Source: Simmondsia chinensis (taxonomy: Eukaryota; Streptophyta; Magnoliopsida; Caryophyllales; Simmondsiaceae). From it: 64,000 nucleotides of DNA. Below are positions 10,791-22,236 of this stretch, piece after piece (position 1 is the first letter of the stretch; every line of letters starts with the position of its first letter). The position numbers and the translations under genes were made by a program. The stretch is taken from the NCBI GenBank assembly GCA_018398585.1, contig JAGTTD010000019.1, positions 5,369,702 through 5,433,701 on the forward strand, read 5' to 3'. The notes below the pieces were generated by a model. It saw only the letters and a list, made by a program, of their open reading frames with translations. It searched no databases and was not told where the DNA came from.

Positions 10791-11628
10791 AAAGGTTCTT
10801 ATTGAAATTTCTTACCTTGTAAAAAGATGCTTCAAACCCCTTAGCAGTTATTCATGTGAGGATGGCTGTTGAAGTTTAAAATCATTCGTGGATCTATACC
10901 TAACAATTTATGTTTTTAGATAGTTGATTCTTTTCAATCAGAAACCTAGCATAATTCAATCCACTAGCAATGACATTTAGGTATTACTGTATGAGTAACC
11001 CATACAAGCTTACTTATACTTCTGAAGCGATATCATGTTCTGAATTAGTTATTATCTGAATAAATAACTGATAGAAAACAGGACCTTATTAGGGTAAGGT
11101 AGGGTGCATTTCATCCCCCAAATCTTGCACTAGTTTGGTGGTATTGCTATTGATAGAAGACCTTATTAGATCTACGAGCAGCTAGGGGAAACAAGCTGCA
11201 GAAAATTCACCTGATTGCAATACTTCTATCATATGTCATCCCTTCCTCTTTCCTTTTACACAAGGGAATGAAGGAGTATACAAAAGAAATCTCTAGCAAG
11301 AAGAAATTGTATTTACAGCACCATAATTATTTACATACATTAAGCCTATATTACAAGGTGGGGAGCCTGCACAATTACTAGTTCCTCAGAAAATTGCAGT
11401 TGATACGAAAACGGGGAGTTATTTTGGCTGATTAACAAATTTACTAATAGGTTTAGAATTGACTAGCAAACCTAATATATGAATGTAGTTTAGATTGGGG
11501 AGTTGTTATTGCTAATGCAATAGGTGTTGTCACCGGAGTAATGATGTAACCTGTAGTGAATAATAGAGATACTATTCCACTAAGTTGCACTGACAATAAT
11601 ATTTTTATCCTGGCAATAACATTACCCT
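10791..11628. other. 3' flank of the lipoxygenase gene
   Basis: No open frame with a recognisable domain. The right part (about 11300-11628) is the expected 3' UTR of the minus-strand lipoxygenase; no clear polyadenylation signal was assigned. Confidence 0.4.
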
Positions 11629-14600
11629 TTAGATTGAGATGCTATTTGGTATTCCCTTGCCTGTGAGACCCCCAGCTTTGGATTCATCTGATGTGTTTGG
11701 ATACAACAATGTGTAAGGCACATCAACTGGCCCCCTTCTGTTTTTCCGTTTCTTGTCATTGTTCCTTTCCATGATTCTCTTTTCAATTTCCAGGAGCCTC
11801 ATTCTAAATCTTTCAAATGAAGCTAACGGGTCTGCATCTGAGGTCCAATCTGCTGTATCTCGCTGTCCAAGATAGATCTCATCCGTTGAATGCCTGGACA
11901 GAATCTCTATTAAGGACACACCTAGCAGTGTTTGGAACTGAGCTGTTATTGTTCTCAGAAACGCGCGTTCTGGGTTTGTCTCGAGCTCAGCGTACTCTGG
12001 TGTGCCAGGCTGAGGCATGAAGTGGCGGCTTACAGTGGGCCGGTTCGGGAGGAAGCCAGCATATGGGTATTGGCCAAAATTGACAGCTGCGTGTAGTGCA
12101 GAAGCAACCCATATAATGATGGTGCAAACGTTGATTAGATCTTCTCTCTGGTTCATTTCAGGCCACCATTGCTCGTCTTTCTTATCGCCATGGCCAACAT
12201 TGCGAATCTCTGTCCACCATGATTGTAGCTCATAGTCATCTTGAACTGTAACATTAGCTGGATAGTAAAAGGAGCAATATTCATTGACCCATGTCTCTAT
12301 TGCTGACCAGATCTCAAGCCCATCAACAGCAAAGGGGTAATCGTCTATCAAAAGCCTAAGACCGCTGGGGGAGGAGGAGTCCTCAACTGCCATTCCTCTG
12401 AGAAGAAACAAAGTCGAATGGAATAAACTTTAAATGGCTGTCACGTATACAAGTTTATAATACAGTTTTTGTATTTGCCTTGAAAAGAATGTAAAAATTT
12501 TTAAAGATCAGCATCCTTAATTAATTTCTTAGGGGAAAAAGTAATCTTTTTGGGAGCTCTTTGAACAAAAAGCTTTGAGGACTTTGCTGACGTAGCCTTA
12601 GTTGATTTGCAAAGGGACTCAGAGAGCTTTATGCTACTAGTTTATGGTTTTCTGTTGTTGCATTTTATAATTTTGAAAATATTTTATCCTTAACTCTATG
12701 TACATTCTCTCCCTTATATAATTTCTCTTTCTGATAAAAGAACCATACCTTTTGAGAAGATCTCTTGGGAGTGCCTGATCAGTGAAGACCCAGCTCCTGT
12801 AGATAAAGGATGACATTTCCATAGCAAATTTGGCTGGGTAGACAGTTCTCTCAAACACTCCATTAGCATTGATCAGGAGCTGCCGAGCCAAAGCATTGAT
12901 ATTCATGGTGTCACGGAAGTGGGGTTGCAAGAGCTTGTGGATTGGGTGAATCACACTCAGCTGTCTATTTGTGGCAATGATGAATGGCTCTATCACTGCA
13001 TGGGTCTGTAACCTGCATTCACAATTAGAAAGTACCATAGATGTGATTCTATTCTGGAAACTTTTTGCTCTAACAACTAGATAAAGGAGGATAAAGAGAG
13101 GTAAAGAGGTTTAAACAGGGTGAGGATAAGGGGCTATCCTACCCTTGTTCGGATATGTTGTAAAAAGGGGTAAATGAGTTACCCTTATTTAGCAATTGGG
13201 CATGGGAGTAAGAGTAAAAGAGGAAAAATGAGTTACCCTTATTTAAAAATTGAGAAAAGGGTAAGGATAAAAAAAGTTAAAGTCAAAATAACAGCAAAAT
13301 TGTCCAACGTATTTTAAAAAATTTTACCCTGATCCCGCACTTTATCTTTCAAAAATACTTGCCAGGCAGTAAGGGTTTAGCCCCAGTACCCTTACCCTTC
13401 TTTACCTCTCTTTACTCTATTACCAAACAAGGGGTTCAGGTGACAAGCCAGTTGGTTCTTTACTTGATCACGAAATCATACCAATGACTTATGAGCTGGT
13501 GATAGCCAGAATCGTTCACTGCAGCATAGGCCTTGGCCAATTGCCATACAGAACCCTCAACGCCCTCATGTGCAGGAGTGTAGACTTGACTGACTGAGCC
13601 ATGATGGTCCCCTTGTGGGTGTGGTAAGCTCAATTCAATTGCCAGTGGCTTCAACGTGCTATCATCCTTCAGGAACAAGATGGTCCTTGTTGCATATGTC
13701 TGTGTGGCAGTCGAGTTTATCCGACTTAGGTATGGCATCAATGCATCATGATGATCTAGTATGAACAGCCTGTTGTCCTCAATTGCCTATGAAAGATCAT
13801 ACAATGGTTAGCTAACAGAATAATGGGAAACTTGCTTAGGAGATGCAGGTCTATTTGGCCAAGTTGTAAAAAAAACTGCCTTTTTTAAAAGTACTTTTTT
13901 GTCTGAAAAATTTTAGTTATTGCTTATAAAGAGAAACACTATTTTTCTATTTTGGCTTAAAAGCAGAAAACAACTTCTGTTTCTATTTAGAAACGCTTTT
14001 CTTTCCAAGCCAAACAAACTCAAAACACAGAAAGTGTTTTTTAAGCACTCTTTGCAGAAAAAAAGGTCCTGTAGTGAAATGAGGTAAGTACTTCATCAAC
14101 AGTGTAACCATCCATGTTCTTTTCTACGTGTGATCTGGTTATTGAACTATCTTGATTGCCATAAGCATTTGGGTCAAGCTTGCTGGCTGGGGGAAATTCC
14201 TGACAATGAGATTTTGTGTCATCAGTAATAGGTTAAGATGTAAAATTCTATAGATAACATGGGCTTGAAGTAGGTTTGACAAGCTCTTATCTTACTTCAA
14301 GACGTCGGATCACTACTGGGTTCACTCCAGCTAGCATTTCCCTAGCAAACTCTTCATCAGTCCTCCAAGCATTCTTGTCCTCTGCAAATATATGCAGACC
14401 AAAGCTTCAATTTTTATTAGATAATTTGCCAATACTCTACTTCACATATATTTCATACCAAGTTAGCAAAAAATCTGGAAGATACCTTTGATCACATCAG
14501 GCATTGGAAACTTGAGAAATCTCTCACCATCCGTACGAACGAGCTCCTTTAGCAACTCCCAGGGAATGCAGTCCTTGACTTTACTTAGAGTCTCATTTGG

Positions 14601-17600
14601 AATCTTGAATCCACCTTCATAGAGACTCATTACATCTCCAAATGTGTCAAACTCATTTGGGGTCTTGTCATAAATGGATTTTAGCTCTGGGACTAGTATC
14701 TGAACAAGCGATTTCAGAGCATAGGAAAGAAAATCAGACATTTTGATTTGACCGAACCGCTCATCTCTTGGGACATAGATATCCAGGCTCAGAAGATACA
14801 GTCTTCTCTCTGTGTTTGGATCTGGTAAAATCAAAAGTAGCATAATTTTCCAGTTAAAATGATCATTAGTATTTGTTGCTGAGAAATAGTTGTGAGCGAA
14901 TTGTGATGAATGTTAATTGCTACTTCCAACTTGTTTCTGGCAAACTTATGGGTTAGTGTAAGACCTGTAACACTCCGGACTGGGCACAGGTGTGCGCCTT
15001 AAGCCTGTGCCGTATCAGATGGGCTGTCAAAGATGGCATCATGTGGACAAGGTGCGCACTCAGGTAAGGGTGCATTAGGCCTCCACGGACCTAGGCCTAA
15101 GTGTGGAACTAAGTGGGAACCGAGACGGACGCAGCCCCAGATAGTGCCATGACAAGGGCCTGGCACGGCCCCAGACAGTGTCACGACAGGGACCAGGGCA
15201 CAGCACTGGGCCGGCCCAAGGCTGCGAACGGGTAAGCGATAGGCACGGGCCCAGTGCAGGGCACTGGCCTCGCCCAGGAACGCATAGGCCCAATAAGGCC
15301 CAACTAAGCCCGACCTTGAAAGAGGACAAAAGGAGCATGTGATACATGTGGAGGACGGTCACCAAAGGAAAAGAAGTGGGAATAACATTTGACCAGTTCA
15401 AACAAAGAAAAGAGCAGGAACAAGGAAGAGTGGGCTTGAACATGGAGGTAACCGCCGGTTCAAAAGTGGCGCCTAAATCAAAAGAGCATGTGCATTGACT
15501 AAGCTTGACCATAACCGCTCCTAGGCATTCAAGGAGAACATGAGGCACGGTTTGACCAATGAAGAGAGGAAATTGGCGGGAACGGTTACCCATGACCTTG
15601 GGGTTGTCAAGGTCTATAAATATGTGTATTTGTGTTCATTTGGCATGCTATGTAATCCTGGAAATGAATTAATAAAATAGTCCCTTATTCTCGTATATTT
15701 TCCCTTGCGTTTCCTTTGTATTCTTTTCGTGTATTTTAAGTGTGGGTTTCGGCTGGGTGAGTGAACCTCACCGCCATCACAGCTAGTCTAAAAATTAACT
15801 GTGACAATTGTGGTATCAAAGCCAGGTTCGCTTGAACCGTGCGTCCAGACCCTGCGTGTGCGCTGCCTAGAACTTGCGTGCTTGCTGTCCAGACCTTACG
15901 TGCTTGTTGTTGTCTTCGTGGCTGAGTCTAAAATCAGGTTTGCCCCTTGTTTTCGAATTTTAATTTCGAAATTCTAGTCAATATCTCATTTTTTGATTTA
16001 GGCCTTGGCTGATACTTGTGGGCTTGTCCTAGTGTTGGTTGTGGCATTGCTTGGTTGCGAACTTGTGGACCTTATCCCTATCACTTGTTCTGAGCCTTGT
16101 TGGATGGGTTGCGTGTGATTTTTCCTGGACCGTGTGAATTCTATCTTGTGCGTGCTTGTTATTGTGCGGGGTGGGATTAATTATAACCCCATTGGGCTGG
16201 AAATTAGTGTTGGCTGTGTGATTGGTGTCCTTGTGTGACTATTTTTGGTTGGTTGCTTGACTTGTGGTATTTGTTGTCATCATGGTCCAAAATCATCAAG
16301 AACTAGGAAAACGTCCTAAGACTAATGAACGTTTGAACCGAATTGAGGAAATCTTAGGTTCGAAGTATGATGTTGATGACCTTCCTCCGGGAACAGTTTT
16401 GGGTGCAATGAAATCTTTGTCTAATGATATCGGGTCCCTTAAAGAAATGATTAAGTCTTTAAATACTGCTCAAAGGACCCCGTCTCCAGTCCCTACTCCC
16501 CCTAATGTGTTCCGTAGGTTGGGCCCTCATAGGGTTGGTAGTAGTTCCCCTAATATACCTCATGTTGGTGAGACTTCCATCCCTACGGTGGAAAGTTTAC
16601 AAAAAGAAATCTTGGTGCTGCATAAGACAATTGATGCAGGTATGTTTGGACTTGACAAGAGTAACATTAAGGTTCCTACTCCGAAAGCCTTTTGGGGTGA
16701 ACGTTATGCCAAAACCTTGGAGAAATTCCTTTGGGACATGGAACAATACTTTACGGTTGCCCACGTCCGTGAGGAAGACAAGATTGTCATGGCATCCATG
16801 CACTTGATGGGTGACGCAAAGTTGTGGTGGAGAACCCATGTGTCAGAGGATCATGCTGCTGGTCGTGCTGGAACTGGTTCATGGGATGCCTTAAAGAAAG
16901 ACCTACATGAACAATTCTTCCCAACTAATGCTTCTTGGTTGGCCCGTGAGGCCTTGAATGACCTCAAACAAAATGGTTCGGTTCGTGAGTATGTTAATGC
17001 TTTTAGTTCTGTAATTTTAGAAATTAAAGATATGTCGGATGAGGACAAACTCTTTAACTTTATTTTGGGTCTTCAACCATGGGCTAAACTAGAGTTGAGG
17101 CGCCAAAAGGTCCATGACCTTGCCGCTGCCTTGGTTATGGCTGAGGCATTAATGGACTTTAATGTTGGACATGACTTTAATAGAAAGGATCATTTTAAGA
17201 AGGGAAAGAAACATGGCTTTAAGTCCCTTAAAAAGGAGAAGGGTCCTGCCATCGAACCCAACAACATTAAAGTCTCATTTAGAAATGATGGGAATGACAA
17301 AGAAAAGGGTCCTAAGTCTATTGCTTGTTTCATATGTGATGGTCCTCATTTTGCAAGAAATTGCCCTAACAAACAACCCTTAAGTGTTGTAGTTCAGCAG
17401 GATGATGATGAGGATGAGGATCATGAGCCATTCCATCTCATGTAAGGATGAGTTCACTAAAGTTAATGGACAAAACAGGTTCCGGATGATGCGCAAGTGG
17501 CTGGTCGTCCAGGCAGAATAGTGGGGCTGCTGTTTATGCCTAGGATTTATGCATGTTTTTATGGTTATGTTTTGTTTTGGGCTCCATTGTTTTGGAGGTT

Positions 17601-20600
17601 TTTGGATGTAATTTTTGTTTCGTTTCGATGGCTTTCATTTATGTTGTTTCGATGATCGCTTATCATGGTGTTATATGCCATACCTATATATGTTGATTAT
17701 GCATGCTTTGATGGATTATCGGATGTGTGGTTAGTGGTGCGTCTAATGGGACTTGAACGCACCCTAATAACAAGATTGAGCCTTGAAAAGAATGAATGAT
17801 GAATGGTACAACTAACGGAATGTAACCTACTATGTATGTGTTAAAGACTAAAAAGAATGAAAGAGACAATGTTCAAGCACCTAAAGGACTTGAGTGCATT
17901 AAGGACTTGTGGACATTAGTTTGGATAAAACTATGTCAAAGCACCTAAAGGACTTGTGTGCATAAGGGCTGGTGTTAGCCTAAGATGAATAAGGTTGTGT
18001 CAAAACACTAATGGACTTGTGTGCATAAGGAATTTTGCTAAGCCTAGTTGGTGTGTGTGAACCTTGGTCTATTGTGAAGCATGATGGGAACGAGATGTTG
18101 CTTGTACCCATGAACGACTAAAGGAAATGGGTGGCCTAAGTTAGTTCTTGGGGTACTTACTCTTTCTGCCGAGGATGTCAGTTCTTCTGGTGGGGGAAGT
18201 TTGTAAGACCCTTGACATTGGGATACCGTGCACAGGGTGATACCTGGCGTTAAGCACATCATGACCCAATCAGTGCTCCAACATAGGCACTTGGCGCACA
18301 AACCTCTAGTGCTTGATTGGATGTTAGCGCCTAGATTTTGGCTACGACACGGGACATAACGGACCTTGACCCAAGCATGACCCGGGGAGGGCATGCGCGC
18401 TTGAAGCAGCGCATTGACATAGTAAAGGATCACTAGTCAAGCACATGATTATGCTCAAGTGGGCACACGTTAGTTGTGCCGCACTAGTTAAGGACGGACC
18501 CATGACTAAGTGCAAACGCATGCGTCGTGTCAAAATGAGACGGACATCAATAGGGCACAAGTATATACGCAATGCACATCCTTTGTACGGATGAATCGGG
18601 CCTAACAGAGATGAACCTGAGCTTGGCATCAACGGACCGAGGGCCAAGCGCTTGTTGCACAGCACTGAACCAAGGCGCGCAAGTCAGGGGCATTAGGTGC
18701 ACAAGCAAGGGCAAGGCATGAAAAGCTGAGCCCAAGCGCACGAGTGGATGCGCTGTGCTAGCGTGACAATAGACCTTCACCTAGACGCCATGGCACCGCC
18801 CACCATTCAGAAGCAATTTTTCAAGGAAGTGGAAAAGGTCCTTGACCACCGGGTGTTTGGTCAAAATAAAAAGAACAGGAGACGAGACTTCCTGGTTCTT
18901 TGGAAAGGGACTCCTATATCGGAGGCTACGTGGGAACGTGATGTAACTTTGTGGCAATTTCAGGACAAAGTTACGGAGTACCTTAATACCCTTCCGAGGA
19001 CGTCAGGTCTTTCGGGTGGGGGAGGTTTGTAAGACCCGTGACACTTCGGACCGGGGCACAGATGGGCTGCCAAAGATGGCATCATGTGGACAAGGTGCGC
19101 ACTCAGGTAAGGGTGCATTAGGCCTTCATGGACCTAGGCCTAAGTGTGGAACTAAGTGGGAACCGACATGGACGCGGCCCCAGACAGTGCCATGACAAGG
19201 GCCTGGCACGGCCCCAGACAGTGTCATGACAAGGGCCTGGCACGGCCCCAGACAGTGTCATGACGTGGGCCTGGCACGGCCCAGACAGTGTCACGAGAAG
19301 GACCAGGGCACGGCACTGGACCGGCCCAAGGTTGCGAACGGGTAAGCGATAGGCACGGGCCCAGTGCAGGGCACTAGCTCGGCCCAAGAACGCGTAGGCC
19401 CAATAAGGCCCAACTAAGCCCAACCTTGAAAGAGGACAAAAGGAGCACGTGATACATGTGGAGGACGGTTACCAAAGGAAAAGAAGTGGGAATAACCTTT
19501 GACCAGTTCAAACAAAGAAAAGAGCGGGAAAAAGGAAGAGTGGGCTTGAACATGGAGGTAACCGCCGGTTCAAAAGTGGCGCCTAAATCAAAAGAGCATG
19601 TGCAATGACTAAGCTTGACCATAACCACTCCTAGGCATTCAAGGAGAACATGAGGCACGGTTTGAACAATGAAGAGAGGAAATTGGCGGGAACAGTTACC
19701 CATGACCTTGGGGTTGTCAAGGTTTATAAATATGTGTATTTGTGTTCATTTGGCATGCTATGTAATCCTGAAAATGAATTAATAAAATAGTCCCTTATTC
19801 TTGTATATTTTCCCTTGCGTTTCCTTTGTATTCTTTTTGTGCATTTTAAGTGTGGGTTTCAGCTGGGTGAGTGAACCTCACCGCCATCACAGCTAGTCTC
19901 AAAATTAACTGTGACAGTTAGTTACATGGAATCATAATATTTATGAATTTGTTCAAATTGGTTCCTCATCTTTTTGTTTACTCAACATATTCCACGTTTT
20001 GTTTCTTCACCAAATTGATCACGCATTCAATGACCAATACTAGTATAAAAATTAAAAGATGAAATACCAATTTTGTCGTAAATATAAAATGGAGTATTCT
20101 AAACGAAATAAGACGAGGGACTAATTTGAGCAAACTTATAAATATTAGGGACAACAGAATAACTATCTTGCAGTTTGTGCTCCTATAATGGTTGCAGTTG
20201 CAACATTGCAGAAGCAGGTGTCATGACACAAAGCAGCATATTTACTTTTAAGGCTTATATTTGCCAAAATCTGAGTCAATGATTAATCTTTATACCCCTT
20301 TGATGGTTTTCAACATAAACATTTGTTCAAAAATATTTTGTTCTAGTGAATAACATTCAACATAAATGAATTTTCTAAGCCGCTACAAAATTATTGTTAC
20401 GTAACAAACAATCACGTAAAGACTAGTTCAAAATCTTTGTGTGGTGGCTGACCTGTCTTTGTTGGTTTACGACCTGTTCGACCTCTTCGAGGGTAAGGAA
20501 ACTCCTTAGAACCCCCAAGAACAGGACGCTCGTAGTCTTTTCCTTTATCAGGCATTCCGAGGTCGTTGTAAAAGTCGTAGTCATATACTCTGTCCCATTC

Positions 20601-22236
20601 CTTGAGCATGCCTTTTCTATCTCCCCTAAGGTTCACAAGTTCTTCCTCTCTGTACTTGCGTAATGCATCTGGTGTATCCTGAGGAAGGTAGGCCTGTTGC
20701 ATAAAAACACCTGGTTGTTATCATCACTTTGATTCTGTTTGTGCTGTGAATGTACGGATATTGTTACATATATGAGTCTCTTTTGAACATAGGAAAAAGG
20801 GTTTGAGTGTACTGGCATATAAATTAATTGAAATATAAAATGTACGATTCTTTAGCAGAACCTTTTTCATCCCTGAATTTGAATTATGCTATTATCTCAC
20901 AGTTTATGGGGTGTAAAGATATCATCTTAATCCCCAAGTTAATGACTTGTCTTTGAAAAAGCTTAATAATAAGGTTTGGAAAGTAAAGCAATTATGGCTG
21001 ATTGGAAAAGGAGACCACACATAATGAAAAGCTGAATGGGTCCTAAAGAGCACAATTTTTGAAGGAATTCTATTTAATACATGATCAAATGTCAAAAACT
21101 ATAGGATATAACGTACTGTTGGATCATTAGACATCGATCATCATCTTGCTAGATCAGAAAGAATAAAGGCGGAAACTTTTTATCTCACCCTTACTCGCTG
21201 GATCCAGAATTACCTTGTTTGCAAAAAAGATGCGATCATATTTGTACCGGTGAATCGGATAAACCCATGAATTACATGTAAACTGTATCCGGCCATGCCC
21301 AGGAACATCTTCTAATGTCACAGTCCTGAGATAGAACTGGCTATGATGATGATTTTTTATGATGAAAGCGCCCGGGACACCCATGCTCTCATCCCAATCA
21401 AATGTTATGTTGAATGCAGTTTCCCCTGCTGTTAATGGAGTAAATGTTGTCACCCATTTTTCCAAGTATGCGGGCTTCCCTTGCTTTCCCTTCAGCCCAT
21501 TCACTGAACATGCATAGTGTGCAAGATTTCAGTTTCAGTAATTATTTCTAATTATCTGATGCAGGTTAGTGAATAAAATTACAGAAGTAATTTGAACTTC
21601 TTTTGGGTGCTTACTGTGACAATCAATGAAAGAGATGAGGACAGAAATTCTGGCAACTGAACATTCATGGGCACTAAGGTAGGTATTCGAGAGCCAACTT
21701 CAGTTAATTTTTTGATTTTGCTGCTGTGTTTGTCTTTAATAACTGCCAGTCTTGAATAACTTGCTCAACCCACAAGCCTAATCTCCTATTTCTCTCTGAA
21801 TATTAGATTATGAAATCATTCTTTGATCTCACCTAAGAACTTTACTCTTGGAATTCAATTGGGTTAGATAGTGTCAAGTAACCGAACATCTTAAACTCTT
21901 AAAATATCGAGTTCTGTGACACCGAAAAAAGAGGAATGGAGAGAGGGAGAGACCTGGATCAGAGTGAACAGCACTGATAAGCTGCAAGGAGACACCTTTG
22001 CCTCGGAGTTCATAAATCCGATCAAGTAAGGAAGCTGGGAAATCCTTGAAATCTAGAACACTCTTCTTCATCAAAACAACAGTTCCTATGATTTTTTTTC
22101 TACCATTTACCTCCGTCATATTATTATTTTTAATCCCATTACTGTGGGAGTTACCATGCTTTAACTTCATCTTCACCCCGCAAAGCATTTTTGCAGCTGT
22201 TTTCTGCATCATGTCAGTACCAGGACAGAACCCCAT
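11629..22236 (-). CDS. LOX5: 9-lipoxygenase (complete, 9 exons, LOX5-like)
   Basis: Exons in coding order on the minus strand: 22236-21954, 21503-21214, 20693-20453, 14821-14486, 14381-14296, 14199-14092, 13786-13482, 13012-12749 and 12397-11629. All are GT-AG and in phase, giving 893 aa. The enzyme adds O2 to linoleic/linolenic acid. The PLAT/LH2 beta-barrel spans about residues 45-205, followed by the catalytic domain. Expected iron ligands are present: H549 and H554 (SHW-LQTH, split by an intron inside the Trp codon), H740 and N744 (LHAAVN), and the terminal Ile of SISI. The pair T606-V607 (ERTVYP) is the T-V typical of 9-lipoxygenases; 13-lipoxygenases usually have S-F. No chloroplast transit peptide is seen, fitting a cytosolic type 1 enzyme. 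The N-terminal [18 protein letters not shown] stretch resembles LOX5 more than LOX1, but the exact orthologue is uncertain. Intron 3 (14822-20452) hosts a gypsy-type element in antisense; the frame is not damaged. Confidence 0.95.
13081..13434. mobile_element. MITE-like inverted-repeat element in lipoxygenase intron 7
   Basis: The left arm (ATAAAGAGAGGTAAAGAGG, then AGGGTGAGGATAAGGGGCTA) is an imperfect inverted copy of the right arm (TACCCTTACCCTTCTTTACC, then TCTCTTTACTCTATTACC). Inner blocks GAGTTACCCTTATTTA occur twice as direct repeats. The target duplication could not be set. Confidence 0.6.
13850..14075. mobile_element. MITE-like element in lipoxygenase intron 6
   Basis: It begins TCTATTTGGCCAAGTTGTAAAA and ends near CCAAGCCAAACAAACTCAAAAC, with an AT-rich AAAAGTACTTTTTT interior. 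This resembles the widespread plant MITE type with a GTTTGGCCAA end. Ends and duplication are approximate. Confidence 0.45.
14957..15806 (+). repeat. 5' LTR of the gag-only gypsy element
   Basis: 850 bp, TG...CA. It carries two copies of a roughly 34-bp GGCCCCAGACAGTG-containing unit (about 15130-15190) and retains a block of about 28 bp near its start that the 3' LTR lacks. AATGAATTAATAAAATAG near 15663 is a likely polyadenylation region. Confidence 0.92.
15811..15826 (+). other. Primer-binding site (initiator tRNA-Met)
   Basis: TGGTATCAAAGCCAGG starts four bases after the 5' LTR and matches the complement of the plant initiator tRNA-Met 3' end apart from one base (A for G). Confidence 0.85.
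16264..17445 (+). CDS. Gag protein of the gypsy element (intact frame)
   Basis: 393 codons with no internal stop. The more likely start is the ATG at 16282 in the same frame. The capsid-like Retrotrans_gag region lies around residues 135-295 ([23 protein letters not shown]). A basic segment follows, then one zinc knuckle near residue 355 with spacing C-x2-C-x3-H-x4-C ([13 protein letters not shown]), one residue shorter than the usual C-x2-C-x4-H-x4-C. An acidic D/E tail ends the protein. It would package element RNA in cytoplasmic particles. No pol frame follows, so movement would need enzymes from another element. Confidence 0.88.
   Translation: MVFVVIMVQNHQELGKRPKTNERLNRIEEILGSKYDVDDLPPGTVLGAMKSLSNDIGSLKEMIKSLNTAQRTPSPVPTPPNVFRRLGPHRVGSSSPNIPHVGETSIPTVESLQKEILVLHKTIDAGMFGLDKSNIKVPTPKAFWGERYAKTLEKFLWDMEQYFTVAHVREEDKIVMASMHLMGDAKLWWRTHVSEDHAAGRAGTGSWDALKKDLHEQFFPTNASWLAREALNDLKQNGSVREYVNAFSSVILEIKDMSDEDKLFNFILGLQPWAKLELRRQKVHDLAAALVMAEALMDFNVGHDFNRKDHFKKGKKHGFKSLKKEKGPAIEPNNIKVSFRNDGNDKEKGPKSIACFICDGPHFARNCPNKQPLSVVVQQDDDEDEDHEPFHLM
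17868..18048 (+). repeat. Three imperfect tandem units of about 60 bp
   Basis: Each unit contains a version of GTCAAAGCACCTAAAGGACTTGTGTGCATAAGG-like text. Units start near 17868, 17935 and 17997. They lie in the non-coding space between gag and the internal LTR-like block. Confidence 0.75.
18202..18768 (+). repeat. Internal LTR-like block in the gag-only element
   Basis: It starts TGTAAGACCCTTGACATTGGG right after a polypurine-like GGTGGGGGAAGT, closely matching the join between polypurine tract and 3' LTR at 19014-19060. It ends at GCGTGACA, like the LTR end GTGACA. The interior (567 bp) differs from the element's own LTRs, so it looks like the LTR of a relative trapped inside. This is an inference from the two borders. 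Confidence 0.5.
18790..19032 (+). pseudogene. Orphan chromodomain (integrase C-terminus remnant)
   Basis: The open frame encodes [26 protein letters not shown] and [12 protein letters not shown], the chromodomain pattern (YLVKWKG, E-x-TWE) found at the C-terminus of chromoviral integrases. The integrase catalytic core is absent. The frame continues through the polypurine tract and its stop codon TAA lies in the first bases of the 3' LTR (19030-19032). Whether it is translated is unknown. Confidence 0.75.
19014..19027 (+). other. Polypurine tract of the gypsy element
   Basis: CGGGTGGGGGAGGTT directly precedes the 3' LTR start TGTAAG, the usual second-strand primer position. Confidence 0.8.
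19028..19916 (+). repeat. 3' LTR of the gag-only gypsy element
   Basis: 889 bp. It holds four copies of the GGCCCCAGACAGTG unit (about 19170-19300) where the 5' LTR has two, and lacks the block of about 28 bp near the LTR start. Otherwise the two LTRs are very similar, with scattered transitions. Confidence 0.92.

Larger units (their letters stand above)
14957..19916 (+). mobile_element. Non-autonomous Ty3/gypsy element (gag only, with stray chromodomain)
   Basis: A 4960-bp element with LTRs starting TGTAAGACC and ending CTGTGACA, flanked by the 5-bp duplication GTTAG at 14952-14956 and 19917-19921. It has a primer-binding site for initiator tRNA-Met, an open gag frame, a polypurine tract, and no protease, reverse transcriptase, RNase H or integrase core. 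This matches the layout called TR-GAG in plants. A chromodomain-coding piece remains before the 3' LTR, pointing to a chromovirus parent. It lies in intron 3 of the lipoxygenase, antisense to it. Confidence 0.92.

Noticed and set aside
15075..15593. 172-codon minus-strand open frame in the 5' LTR (and its partner at 19118-19703)
   Set aside because: It is a GC-rich LTR repeat with no domain; the same frame is interrupted in the other LTR.
18044..18780. Overlapping minus-strand open frames in the gypsy element
   Set aside because: They lie in LTR-like, low-stop GC-rich DNA, show no domain and have no counterpart in gypsy elements.
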